This document shows, piece after piece, positions 40,919 through 49,050 of a DNA stretch of 64,000 bases. A program made the position numbers and the translations under genes. This stretch comes from Solwaraspora sp. WMMD406 (GTDB lineage Bacteria; Actinomycetota; Actinomycetes; Mycobacteriales; Micromonosporaceae), in the NCBI RefSeq assembly GCF_029626025.1, contig NZ_JARUBF010000001.1, forward strand, positions 2,666,001 to 2,730,000, in the 5' to 3' direction. The stretch's first letter is position 1. Each line of letters begins with the position of its first letter. The notes beneath the pieces were generated by a model. It was not told where the DNA came from. It did no database searches and worked only from the letters and a program-made list of their open reading frames with translations.

Positions 40919-42037
40919 ATGGACGAGGTGCTACGCCGTAACGGTCAGCTCACTCCGCCCAACCCCGCGCTCACGCGCCGCAAGATCCTGGCGGCCTCGG
41001 CAGGTGCGGCCGCCGTACTCGGCGCTGCCGGCCTGCCGGTCCTGCAGACCAACCGTCCGGCGCGGGCCGCCGGCGGATGGTCCGTCGACCCGCTGATCCC
41101 CGAGCAGAACCGGGGCATCATCCTGTACGCGGTGCGGGACCGGATCGGCGCCGCCCCGGACGACAGTGGCGTGCCGTACGGCTTCGAGCGGGTTCTGGCC
41201 CGCCTCGCCGAGATGGGCTACAAGGAGATCGAGTTCGCCGGCTACAACCAGCACACCTCGATCCTCGGCCGGCAGATCACGCCGACCGAGATCCGCAAGA
41301 TCCTGGACGACAACGGGCTGGTCGCCAACGGCTGCCACGTGTCGATCCGGGCGGACACGTTCCAGCAGCAGCTGGACATCGCCGAAGAGCTCGGCATGAA
41401 GAACATCGGCACCGGAAGCGACCCGACCAACAGCCCGTACCAGGCGGACTGGGACGCGGCCGCCGACCTGTGGAACGAGCTCGGCCGGCAGGCCAAGGAA
41501 CGCAAGATGCGGCTGTACACGCACAACCACGACTCCGCGTACAACTTCCTGCTCGACGCCGGGCCGTTGGACGAGCAGGGACGGCCGACCCGTTCCTCGG
41601 GTACCCGCAAGCTCGAGTACTTCATGGCGAAGACCGACGCCCAGTACGTCTACTTCGAGATGGACATCTACTGGGGCTACGTCGCCCGGCACAAGCACCA
41701 CACCTTCACCAACTCGGCCGGTCAGCAGCGCACCCGGGTCTTCGACCCGCTGCTGACCGTCGCCCGCCGGACGCGTCGCTTCCCGCTGTTCCACGCCAAG
41801 GACGGCAACAAGAACGTGGACCTGTCCAACGGCTACGAGATGACTCCGCTGGGTGACGGTGACATCAACTTCCAGCAGTTCTTCCAGACCATCGGGCACT
41901 ACGACTTCCACCACGCCAACTGGGAGCAGGACACCGCTCCCGGTGGCGCGGCCAACCCCGGCCAGTCGCTGGCGTTCGCCGAGCGCAGCTACCAGCACAT
42001 GGCCGAGCTGACCGTCTACAGCCAGACAGCGGAGTGA
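40919..42037 (+). CDS. TAT-exported sugar phosphate isomerase/epimerase-like TIM-barrel protein
   Basis: 372 residues. A twin-arginine signal (LTRRKILAASAGAAAVLGAAGLPVLQ) at about residues 18-45 is followed by an AP-endonuclease-2-type TIM barrel: FERVLARLAEMGYKEIEFAGYNQHT, RKILDDNGLVANGCHVS, LYTHNHDSAYNF, YVYFEMDIYWGYVARHKH, FPLFHAKDGNKNVDL and ending with the family's gDGDINFQQFF motif. In this family residues such as E, D, H and E bind a divalent metal. Exported members are unlikely to act on phosphosugars; an isomerase or lyase acting on oxidised sugars is more plausible. ATG 40919 has AAAGGTGG. Monocistronic between hairpins at 40755 and 42114. Confidence 0.85.
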   Translation: MDEVLRRNGQLTPPNPALTRRKILAASAGAAAVLGAAGLPVLQTNRPARAAGGWSVDPLIPEQNRGIILYAVRDRIGAAPDDSGVPYGFERVLARLAEMGYKEIEFAGYNQHTSILGRQITPTEIRKILDDNGLVANGCHVSIRADTFQQQLDIAEELGMKNIGTGSDPTNSPYQADWDAAADLWNELGRQAKERKMRLYTHNHDSAYNFLLDAGPLDEQGRPTRSSGTRKLEYFMAKTDAQYVYFEMDIYWGYVARHKHHTFTNSAGQQRTRVFDPLLTVARRTRRFPLFHAKDGNKNVDLSNGYEMTPLGDGDINFQQFFQTIGHYDFHHANWEQDTAPGGAANPGQSLAFAERSYQHMAELTVYSQTAE

Positions 42038-42113
42038 TTCGCCGTCGCCGGCGGTGGTCCGTCCGGACCGCCGTCGGCGACGTACGGGTCACCTGCCCTT
42101 CCTGAGGTGGCAT

Positions 42114-42158
42114 GGTCGGATGGCTCGGTCACGCGACGCGTGACCGAGCCATCCGACC
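42114..42158 (+). terminator. Perfect 21-bp GC hairpin after the isomerase gene
   Basis: Arms 42114-42134 and 42138-42158 pair without mismatch around a 3-base loop, 77 bases after the isomerase stop. No T-run follows; an I-shaped terminator is likely. Confidence 0.7.
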
Positions 42159-42403
42159 GCTCGGCACCGCTCGTGAGTTCGACGACCGCCACGGCGGTTC
42201 GCTCGGCCGCTCGCGCCCACACCGGGCCCGGCTGTCCTGGTCAGACCAGGTTTCTCAGTCTCAGACAAATCTTCTGTCACGGAATGAAAAAGTTTCGAGT
42301 CTGAAGATCAAAGCTCTGGACACAGAGTGAGAAGGCTCCTACTGTTTCGAGCACGACACGTCGATGTCGCGTCGACGTTAACCAACTGTCGGAGGTGGAC
42401 TCC
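42159..42403 (+). promoter_or_regulatory. Promoter/operator region of the second ROK gene
   Basis: Non-coding, AT-rich around 42250-42340. It has TCAGAC (42261-42266) pairing with GTCTGA (42299-42304), ATCTTC (42269-42274) with GAAGAT (42303-42308), and GTTTCGAG as a direct repeat (42292 and near 42343). AAGTTTCG recalls the AAGTTTGG of the 40.6-kb leader. Good candidates for operators bound by the ROK proteins. Confidence 0.5.
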
Positions 42404-43582
42404 ATGCGTACGGCGGACCCGTTGCACCTGCAGCTGCTGCGCCTGCTGCGCGACCGCGGCTCGGTCTCCCGCGCCGAGCTGGCCGACCACCTGGAGATCC
42501 CCCGGCCTCGCCTGCTGTCCGAGCTGGAGCGGCTGGTCGCCGCCGGGTTCGTGACCGAGGCGGGGATGGCCGCCTCGCGGGGCGGCCGTCGCTCGACCTT
42601 GGTCGAGCTCAACCCCAATCTGCGGTTCGCCGCGGTGGACCTCGGGGCCAGCTCGGTCGACGTCGAGATCACCAACGGCCGGCTCGAACCCGTCGCGGCG
42701 TTCACCGAGGCCGCCGACATCCGACAGGGACCCAAGGTGATCCTGCACCGGATCAACGAACTCCTCGCCAAGGCGCGGGTGGAGGGCGTCCACGAGCGAC
42801 TCGACGCGATCGGCATCGGTGTTCCCGGCCCGGTCAGCTACCGCGACGGCGTTCCGGTCTCTCCGCCGATCATGCCGGGCTGGGACCGCTTTCCGGTCCG
42901 CGAGCTGCTCACCCGGGAGCACGGCTGCCCGGCGGTGGTGGACAACGACGTGAACATCATGGCGATCGGCGAGCGGCACGGCGGCGTGGCCCACTCGGTC
43001 GACGACTTCCTCTTCGTCAAGCTCGGCACCGGGGTCGGCTGTGGAATCTACCTCTCCGGTGAGGTCTACCGGGGAATCGACGGGTGCGCCGGCGACATCG
43101 GCCACATCCAGGTCGACCCCCAGGGGTCGATGTGCTCGTGCGGCAACGTCGGTTGCCTGGAAGCGCTGTTCAGCGGCGCGGCCCTGGCGAAGGAGGCCAT
43201 CGCTGCGGCCCGCTCCGGCACCTCACCCGCGCTGGCCGAACGACTGGCCCAAGGCTCCGAGATCACCGCCCGCGACGTGGCGGCATGCGCGATGGAGGGC
43301 GACGTGACCTGTATCCGGCTGATCCGCGACGGCGGTCGGCGACTCGGGGGGGTGCTCGCCGGCCTGGTCAGCTTCGCCAATCCCTCGATGATCGTGATCG
43401 GTGGTGGACTGGCCCACCTCGGCCATATCCTGCTCGCCGAGATCCGCAGCGTCGTGTACCGGCGGTCACTGCCGCTGGCCACCGGCAATCTGCCGGTCGT
43501 CCTGTCCGAGCTGGGCTCGCGCGCCGGAGTCACCGGTGCCGCCGTGCTCGCCAGCGACGTCGCCTTCGAGCAGGCGTCGTGA
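42404..43582 (+). CDS. ROK-family transcriptional regulator (second of two paralogs)
   Basis: 392 residues: winged helix (LLRLLRDRGSVSRAELADHLEIPRPRLLSELERLVAAGFV..ASRGGRRS) and ROK domain with VDLGASSVDVEITNG, GIGVPGPVSYRDGVPVSPPIMPGWDRFPVREL, VDNDVNIMAIGERHGG and the zinc motif CSCGNVGCLEAL. Its stop codon overlaps the GTG of the sugar ABC ATPase, so it is the first gene of the importer operon and presumably its regulator. ATG 42404 has GGAGG at 42391-42395. A second ROK paralog lies at 35157-36347 on the other strand. Confidence 0.93.
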   Translation: MRTADPLHLQLLRLLRDRGSVSRAELADHLEIPRPRLLSELERLVAAGFVTEAGMAASRGGRRSTLVELNPNLRFAAVDLGASSVDVEITNGRLEPVAAFTEAADIRQGPKVILHRINELLAKARVEGVHERLDAIGIGVPGPVSYRDGVPVSPPIMPGWDRFPVRELLTREHGCPAVVDNDVNIMAIGERHGGVAHSVDDFLFVKLGTGVGCGIYLSGEVYRGIDGCAGDIGHIQVDPQGSMCSCGNVGCLEALFSGAALAKEAIAAARSGTSPALAERLAQGSEITARDVAACAMEGDVTCIRLIRDGGRRLGGVLAGLVSFANPSMIVIGGGLAHLGHILLAEIRSVVYRRSLPLATGNLPVVLSELGSRAGVTGAAVLASDVAFEQAS

Positions 43583-45186
43583 GCGCCGTCGAGCCCGTCG
43601 ACGGGCAGCCGACCGGCGCGCCGGCGGACACGGTGGACGCCACCACCGCCGCCCCGCAGGTCGAGGCCGGCGGCCAGGTGGTCCTGCGGCTCACCGACGT
43701 CGTCAAGACCTTCCCCGGCGTCCGCGCCCTCGACGGGGTCCAGCTGGAGGTCCGGGCCGGCGAGGTGCACTGCCTGCTCGGCCAGAACGGCGCCGGCAAG
43801 TCCACCCTGATCAAGGTGTTGGCCGGGGTGCACCGCCCCGATTCCGGCCGTGTCGAGTGGCAGGGCCGGCCGGTCCGGTTCGCCAACCCGCAGGCGGCGA
43901 TGAGGTCCGGAATCGCCACCATCTACCAGGAACTCGACCTGGTCGACGACCTCTCGGTGGCGGAGAACGTCTTCCTCGGCCACGAGCCGCGTACCGCCGG
44001 GTTCGTCCGCCGTGGCCAGATGGTCCGGCGTACCCGCGACATCCTCGCCCGGCTCGGGCACGACGAGATCCCGGCCCGGCGGCTGGTCCGGTCGCTGCCG
44101 GCCGCCGGCAAGCAGGTGGTCAGCATGGCCCGGGCACTGTCCCACGAGGCCAAGCTGATCATTATGGACGAGCCGAGCGCGGTGCTGGCCCACGACGAGG
44201 TCGACAACCTGTTCCGGATCATCCGGGAGCTCACCGCCCAGGGAATCGCGGTCATCTACATCTCACACCGCCTCGAGGAGATCCGCGAGATCGGCGACCG
44301 GGTCACCGTCCTCAAGGACGGCCGGACCACCGCGCAGAACCTGCCGGCGCAGAGCACCCCGACCCGCGAGCTGGTCAGCCGGATGACCGGTCGGTCGATC
44401 GAGTACGTCTTCCCCCAGCGTGAGCCCAACCCACACGGCGAGCAACTGCTGGAGGTCACCGGCCTGAGCCGGGCGGACGAGTTCCACGACGTGTCGCTGA
44501 CCGTACGGCGCGGCGAGATCGTCGGCATCGCGGGACTGGTCGGCTCCGGTCGATCCGAACTACTCGAAACGATCTTCGGTGCCCGTACCGCGCAGTCCGG
44601 CACCGTCCGGATGGCCGGCCGGGCGATTCGGCCCGGCAGTGTCGGCGCGGCCGTACGGGCCGGCATGGGCATGGCCCCGGAGGAGCGCAAGAGCCAGGCG
44701 CTGCTGCTCGGCGAACCGATCTTCCGCAACATGACGCTGGCGACGTTCGCCCAGCTGTCCCGGGTCGGCTTCACTCAGGCCGGGCGCGAGGTCGCCGAGG
44801 CCGAACGGGTCGCCAGCTCGCTGGAACTGCGGCCCCGGGGGGTGCACCGGCCGGTGCGGCAGCTCTCCGGCGGCAACCAGCAGAAGGTGGTCGTCGGCCG
44901 GTGGCTGCTCGGCGACACCCGGCTGCTGCTGCTCGACGAACCGACCCGAGGCGTCGACGTCGGTGCCCGCGCCGAGCTGTACCAGGTCATTCACGACCTG
45001 GCCGCGCGAGGCGTCGGGGTACTGCTGGTCTCCAGTGAGGTACCGGAAGTGCTCGGGCTGGCCGACCGGGTGCTGGTGATGCGGGAAGGCCGCGTCATCC
45101 GCGAGGCCCCGGCCGGTGAGATCGACGAAGAGACCGTGCTCGACCTCGTCATGGCGGGGTCGTCGATGGAAGGCGCCGCGGCGTGA
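43579..45186 (+). CDS. Ribose-type sugar ABC importer ATP-binding protein (two NBDs)
   Basis: 535 residues; two tandem ATPase domains as in RbsA/XylG. First: GQNGAGKST, IYQELDLVDDLSVAENVFLGHEP, LIIMDEPSAVL. Second: degenerate GLVGSGRSELLETIFGA, LSGGNQQKVVVGRWL, LLLLDEPTRGVDVGARAELYQ. The second site lacks a normal Walker A Lys, as usual in this family. It powers the permease encoded next. GTG 43579 overlaps the ROK stop by GTGA. N-terminal 35 residues are an unconserved linker. Confidence 0.94.
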   Translation: MSAVEPVDGQPTGAPADTVDATTAAPQVEAGGQVVLRLTDVVKTFPGVRALDGVQLEVRAGEVHCLLGQNGAGKSTLIKVLAGVHRPDSGRVEWQGRPVRFANPQAAMRSGIATIYQELDLVDDLSVAENVFLGHEPRTAGFVRRGQMVRRTRDILARLGHDEIPARRLVRSLPAAGKQVVSMARALSHEAKLIIMDEPSAVLAHDEVDNLFRIIRELTAQGIAVIYISHRLEEIREIGDRVTVLKDGRTTAQNLPAQSTPTRELVSRMTGRSIEYVFPQREPNPHGEQLLEVTGLSRADEFHDVSLTVRRGEIVGIAGLVGSGRSELLETIFGARTAQSGTVRMAGRAIRPGSVGAAVRAGMGMAPEERKSQALLLGEPIFRNMTLATFAQLSRVGFTQAGREVAEAERVASSLELRPRGVHRPVRQLSGGNQQKVVVGRWLLGDTRLLLLDEPTRGVDVGARAELYQVIHDLAARGVGVLLVSSEVPEVLGLADRVLVMREGRVIREAPAGEIDEETVLDLVMAGSSMEGAAA

Positions 45187-45241
45187 CCGGGCGATCCGAC
45201 CAGTTGGCCAGCGGCCAGCCGGTGAGCGAAGGAGTAGGACT

Positions 45242-46321
45242 GTGACCGCGGACGAGGCCACGGCAACCGTACCCGGTAAGGAGCAGCCGGCAGCGTCGCC
45301 GGCGCACGGCACGGACGCACCACCCCGGCAGAGCTGGTGGCGCTCGGACGCCAGCGAGTACGCCCGACGCAACCTTTGGCTGGTCGGAGTCCTCGTCGTG
45401 CTGGTCGTCATCGGTGCCGTCACCCGACCTGACCTTTACAGCGACCCGACCTGGGTCCGTAACAACGTCTTCACCATCCTGCAGCAGGCGTCCGCGATCG
45501 GCGTGGTCACCGTCGGCATGACATTCGTCATCATCTCCGGCGGTATCGACCTGTCGGTCGGGGCGATCATGGCGCTGGCCGGTGTGTGGGCCACCACCTT
45601 GGCCACCCAGAGCTACGGACCCGGCGGGATGATATTCACCGCCGTGACCGTCGGACTCTGCGTCGGCCTGGTCAACGGAATCCTGATCTCGTACGGCCGG
45701 CTGGTGGCCTTCATCGCCACCCTGGCCATGATGGTCGCCGCCCGAGGTCTGGCCGCACTCATCTCCGGCAAGCAGACGCAGGTCTCCACCTCGACGGTGA
45801 TCAACGGCATGGCCACCGAGCGGATTCTCGGCATCCCCCTGCTGGTGATCATCCTCGCAGCGGTGGTCGCCGCCGGCTGGGTGCTGCTCAACCGCACCAC
45901 CTTCGGCCGCCGTACGGTGGCCGTCGGCGGCAACCCCGAAGCGGCGCGGCTCGCCGGCATCAACGTCCGCCTGCACACGCTGATGATCTACGGGCTGTCC
46001 GGGTTGTGCTGCGGCATCGGGGCGATCATGCTGACCGCCCAGGCCAACTCGGCCCAGGCCGCCATGGCCAACCTGTACGAACTTGACGCGATCGCCGCGG
46101 CGATCATCGGCGGCACGCTGCTCAGCGGTGGCCGCGGCACCATCATCGGCGCCCTGTTCGGGGTGCTGGTCTTCTCCACCATCACCAACCTGTTCGCCAT
46201 CAACGGCCTCTCCACCGAATCCCAGAACATGATCAAGGGCGGGATCATCGTGGCGGCCGTGCTCATCCAGCAGTTCCGGTTCAACTCGCTCAGCCAGCTG
46301 TTGACCCGAAAACCGGCCTGA
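45242..46321 (+). CDS. Ribose-type sugar ABC importer permease
   Basis: 359 residues with about ten helices: LWLVGVLVVLVVIGAVT, the SGGIDLSVGAIMALAGVWATTL signature of RbsC/XylH permeases, VALVNGILISYGRLVAFIATLAMMVAARGLAALI-like helices, NRTTFGRRTVAVGGNPEAARLAGINV coupling loop and GGTLLSGGRGTIIGALFGVLVFSTI. GTG 45242 has GAAGGAG 7 bases upstream. Substrate is probably a monosaccharide or cyclitol. Confidence 0.94.
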   Translation: MTADEATATVPGKEQPAASPAHGTDAPPRQSWWRSDASEYARRNLWLVGVLVVLVVIGAVTRPDLYSDPTWVRNNVFTILQQASAIGVVTVGMTFVIISGGIDLSVGAIMALAGVWATTLATQSYGPGGMIFTAVTVGLCVGLVNGILISYGRLVAFIATLAMMVAARGLAALISGKQTQVSTSTVINGMATERILGIPLLVIILAAVVAAGWVLLNRTTFGRRTVAVGGNPEAARLAGINVRLHTLMIYGLSGLCCGIGAIMLTAQANSAQAAMANLYELDAIAAAIIGGTLLSGGRGTIIGALFGVLVFSTITNLFAINGLSTESQNMIKGGIIVAAVLIQQFRFNSLSQLLTRKPA

Positions 46322-46456
46322 CCTGGTTGGCCTGACCCGGCCGGGTAAGGCCACCCTGATCGCACCACGCACGCACCACGGTGACCGTCGACTGTGACGG
46401 CCGCCGGGATCCGCACACCCCGATAACCCCTTCACCTTCCGATCCAGGAGGTCGTC

Positions 46457-47542
46457 ATGACCGCACTTTCCCGCCGGGCCCTGTTCGGTGCCCGCGGCGC
46501 CGCCGACGCGTCACGTCGTCGGCTGCTCGTCGGCGGCGCCGCCGTCGGTGCTGGTGTACTGCTGACCGCGTGCACCAGCAACGAGGCCGCGCCGACCAAC
46601 ACCCAGACCCAGGCAGCCAACCAGGGCAACGCCAACTCCGAGCCCGGTGAGACGGTCACCATCGGCTTCTCGGCACCGGCGGCGGACCACGGCTGGCTCG
46701 CGGCGATCACCAACAACGCCCGCGCCCAGGCCGAGGCGTACTCCGACGTGGAGTTCCTCACCGTCGAGGCCGGTGCCGACGCGGCCGCGCAGCGGGCCGC
46801 GCTGGACACCCTGATCTCGCAGAGCCCGGACGTCATCGTGATGCTGCCGCACGACGGCGCCGAACTCACCGCGAGCGGGCTGCAGGCCATGGAGGCCGGC
46901 ATCCCGGTGGTCAACCTGGACCGGGCGTTCAACCAGGCGCTGGCCTACCGCACCCAGATCAAGGGTGACAACTACGGCATGGGCGTCTCGGCGGGCAATT
47001 ACATCGCCGCCCAGATGCAGGCCAAGGGAATCGCGAACCCGGTGATCGCGGAGATCGCCGGCATCGACGCGCTGGAGTTGACCCAGGAGCGCTCGAACGG
47101 CTTCCGGGAGGCTCTGGAGGTGCACGGCTTCACCATCGCCAACCGGCGGGCGGCGGAATTCACCGCTGACTCCGGCCAACGCGAGGCGGCCAACCTGCTG
47201 CAGGCGCTGCCGCAAATCGACGCGCTCTGGAACCACGACGACGACCAGGGCATCGGCGTGCTGGCCGCGATCAACCAGGCCAACCGGTCGGAGTTCATCA
47301 TGGTCGGTGGCGCCGGCTCGCGGGCGGCGATGGAGGCGATCCAGGCCGACAACACGGTGCTGAAGGCGACCGTCACCTACAGCCCGTCGATGGCCTCCTC
47401 GGCGATCTCACTGGCCCGCCTGATCGCCCAGGGCAAGGGCATGTCCGACCTGGTCGAGCTGCAGGTGCCCAAGGAGATCATCCTGGCCTCGGAAACCATC
47501 ACCAAGGAGAACGCGAGCGAGTACCTGCCGCTCGGGTTCTGA
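46457..47542 (+). CDS. Sugar-binding lipoprotein of the ribose-type importer
   Basis: 361 residues. A twin-arginine-like signal with lipobox (ASRRRLLVGGAAVGAGVLLTAC) is followed by a type I periplasmic binding fold: TIGFSAPAADHGWLAAITNNARAQAE, VDTL-type repeat DTLISQSPDVIVMLPHDGAELTASGLQAMEAGIPVVNLDRAF, then RSNGFREALEVHGF and IDALWNHDDDQGIGVLAAI. Ligand not determinable; close family members bind ribose, xylose, galactose or inositol. ATG 46457 has AGGAGG at 7 bases. Confidence 0.93.
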   Translation: MTALSRRALFGARGAADASRRRLLVGGAAVGAGVLLTACTSNEAAPTNTQTQAANQGNANSEPGETVTIGFSAPAADHGWLAAITNNARAQAEAYSDVEFLTVEAGADAAAQRAALDTLISQSPDVIVMLPHDGAELTASGLQAMEAGIPVVNLDRAFNQALAYRTQIKGDNYGMGVSAGNYIAAQMQAKGIANPVIAEIAGIDALELTQERSNGFREALEVHGFTIANRRAAEFTADSGQREAANLLQALPQIDALWNHDDDQGIGVLAAINQANRSEFIMVGGAGSRAAMEAIQADNTVLKATVTYSPSMASSAISLARLIAQGKGMSDLVELQVPKEIILASETITKENASEYLPLGF

Positions 47543-47562
47543 TCCTCACGGGGAGGCTTACC

Positions 47563-48783
47563 TTGTCCGCTCAACACAACGAACTGCGGGTCGGCATGAT
47601 CGGCTACGCGTTCATGGGTGCCGCGCATTCCCAGGCCTGGCGCACCGTGAACCGCGTCTACGACCTGCCGTCGCGGGTCCGGATGGCCGCGGTGTGCGGC
47701 CGAGACGAGGCGCAGGTGGCGCAAGCCGCCGACCGGCTCGGCTGGGAGTCGCACACCACGGACTGGCGCGCGCTGGTCGCCCGGGACGACATCGACGTGA
47801 TCGACATCTGCACCCCGGGCGACAGCCACGCCGAGATCGCGATCGCGGCGCTGGCCGCCGGCAAGCACGTACTGTGCGAAAAGCCGTTGGCCAACACCGT
47901 GGCCGAGGCCGAACAGATGACCGCGGCCGCGGAGTCGGCCCGGGCCAGCGGGGTCCGGTCGATGTGCGGGTTCAACTACCGGCGGGTGCCGGCGGTGACG
48001 CTGATGCGTCAGCTCGTCGACGCCGGCCGGATCGGAACCATCCGCCACATCCGCGCCGTGTACCTGCAGGACTGGATCGTCGACCCGGAGTTCCCGCTGG
48101 TCTGGCGGTTGCAGAAGGACAAGGCGGGTTCTGGGTCGCTCGGTGACATCGGCGCGCACATCATCGACGCCACTCAGTACGTCACCGGTCAGCGGATCAC
48201 CACGGTGAGCGGGCTTACCGAGACGTTCGTCACGCACCGACCGTTGCCGGCCGGCTCCAGCGGTCTGACCGCCGCGGCCGGTGGCGGCGGTGCCGACGGC
48301 GGCGAGCCGGCCACCGGCGAGGTCACCGTCGACGACGCCGCGCTGTTCATGGCCCGGCTCGACGGCGGCGCGATCGCCAACTACGAGGCGACGCGGTTCG
48401 CCACCGGACGCAAGAACGGGCTGCGGATCGAGATCAACGGCTCGCTCGGGTCGGTCGCGTTCGACTTCGAGCGGATGAACGAGCTGGAGTTCTACGACGC
48501 CACCCGGCCCGGCGTCGAGCAGGGCTTCAGCCGGATCATCGTCACCGAACCCGACCATCCGTACCTGTCGGCCTGGTGGCCGCCCGGTCACGGCATCGGG
48601 TACGAGCACTCGTTCACCCACGAGGTCCGTGACTTCGTCGAAGCGGTGGCGACCGGAATCGACCCCACACCGTCGTTCGCCGACGCGTTGCAGGTCCAAC
48701 GGGTGCTGGACGCGGTCGAACGCTCGGCCGGTGTGGGGCAGTGGACCACCGTGGAATCGGCTCTCACCACGGACCAGGTCTGA
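47563..48783 (+). CDS. Gfo/Idh/MocA-family sugar oxidoreductase
   Basis: 406 residues. Rossmann start VGMIGYAFMGAAHSQAW, the NAD-binding DVIDICTPGDSHAEIAIAALAAGKHVLCEKPLANT with EKP lysine, and substrate domain GFNYRRVPAV, GSGSLGDIGAHIIDATQYVTG. It oxidises a sugar or cyclitol hydroxyl with NAD(P). It starts from TTG 47563 with GGGAGG 8 bases ahead, an uncommon start; no ATG is near. Immediately follows the binding protein, so it probably processes the imported compound. Two hairpins after its stop end the operon. Confidence 0.92.
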   Translation: MSAQHNELRVGMIGYAFMGAAHSQAWRTVNRVYDLPSRVRMAAVCGRDEAQVAQAADRLGWESHTTDWRALVARDDIDVIDICTPGDSHAEIAIAALAAGKHVLCEKPLANTVAEAEQMTAAAESARASGVRSMCGFNYRRVPAVTLMRQLVDAGRIGTIRHIRAVYLQDWIVDPEFPLVWRLQKDKAGSGSLGDIGAHIIDATQYVTGQRITTVSGLTETFVTHRPLPAGSSGLTAAAGGGGADGGEPATGEVTVDDAALFMARLDGGAIANYEATRFATGRKNGLRIEINGSLGSVAFDFERMNELEFYDATRPGVEQGFSRIIVTEPDHPYLSAWWPPGHGIGYEHSFTHEVRDFVEAVATGIDPTPSFADALQVQRVLDAVERSAGVGQWTTVESALTTDQV

Positions 48784-48810
48784 CCAAGACACCTCGTCCC
48801 CGTGGGCGAG

Positions 48811-48847
48811 GATCACCCGGCGCGGTTGCGCCCCGCGCCGGGTGATC
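48811..48847 (+). terminator. 15-bp perfect hairpin after the oxidoreductase gene
   Basis: GATCACCCGGCGCGG (48811-48825) and its complement (48833-48847) with a 7-base loop, 27 bases after the stop codon. No T-run. Confidence 0.75.
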
Positions 48848-48866
48848 CGCGGGGCACGAGGACGGT

Positions 48867-48911
48867 CCGTCCGGCGTGACCGGATCGGGATTCCCCGGTC
48901 ACGCCGGACGG
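48867..48911 (+). terminator. 17-bp perfect hairpin
   Basis: CCGTCCGGCGTGACCGG (48867-48883) pairs perfectly with 48895-48911 across an 11-base loop, 20 bases after the previous hairpin. Probably a tandem terminator. Confidence 0.7.
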
Positions 48912-49050
48912 CCAGTACGGCGTAAGCACAACCTTGGCGGCTGTGGCACCGCGCCAGGGGTGAGGCACCAACCGCAACTGTCCGTACCCAACGGACTCAG
49001 TGCCCACGGTGAGGCTTCGCGGCCTTCCCGAACCCCCGGAGGAACGACTG

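Larger units (their letters stand above)
48784..49050. other. Two-hairpin spacer before the ThuA gene
   Basis: 267 non-coding bases with the two strong hairpins listed separately, then an ordinary GC-rich stretch and the GGAGGAACG site just ahead of ATG 49051. It separates the importer operon from the secreted ThuA gene. Confidence 0.7.
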
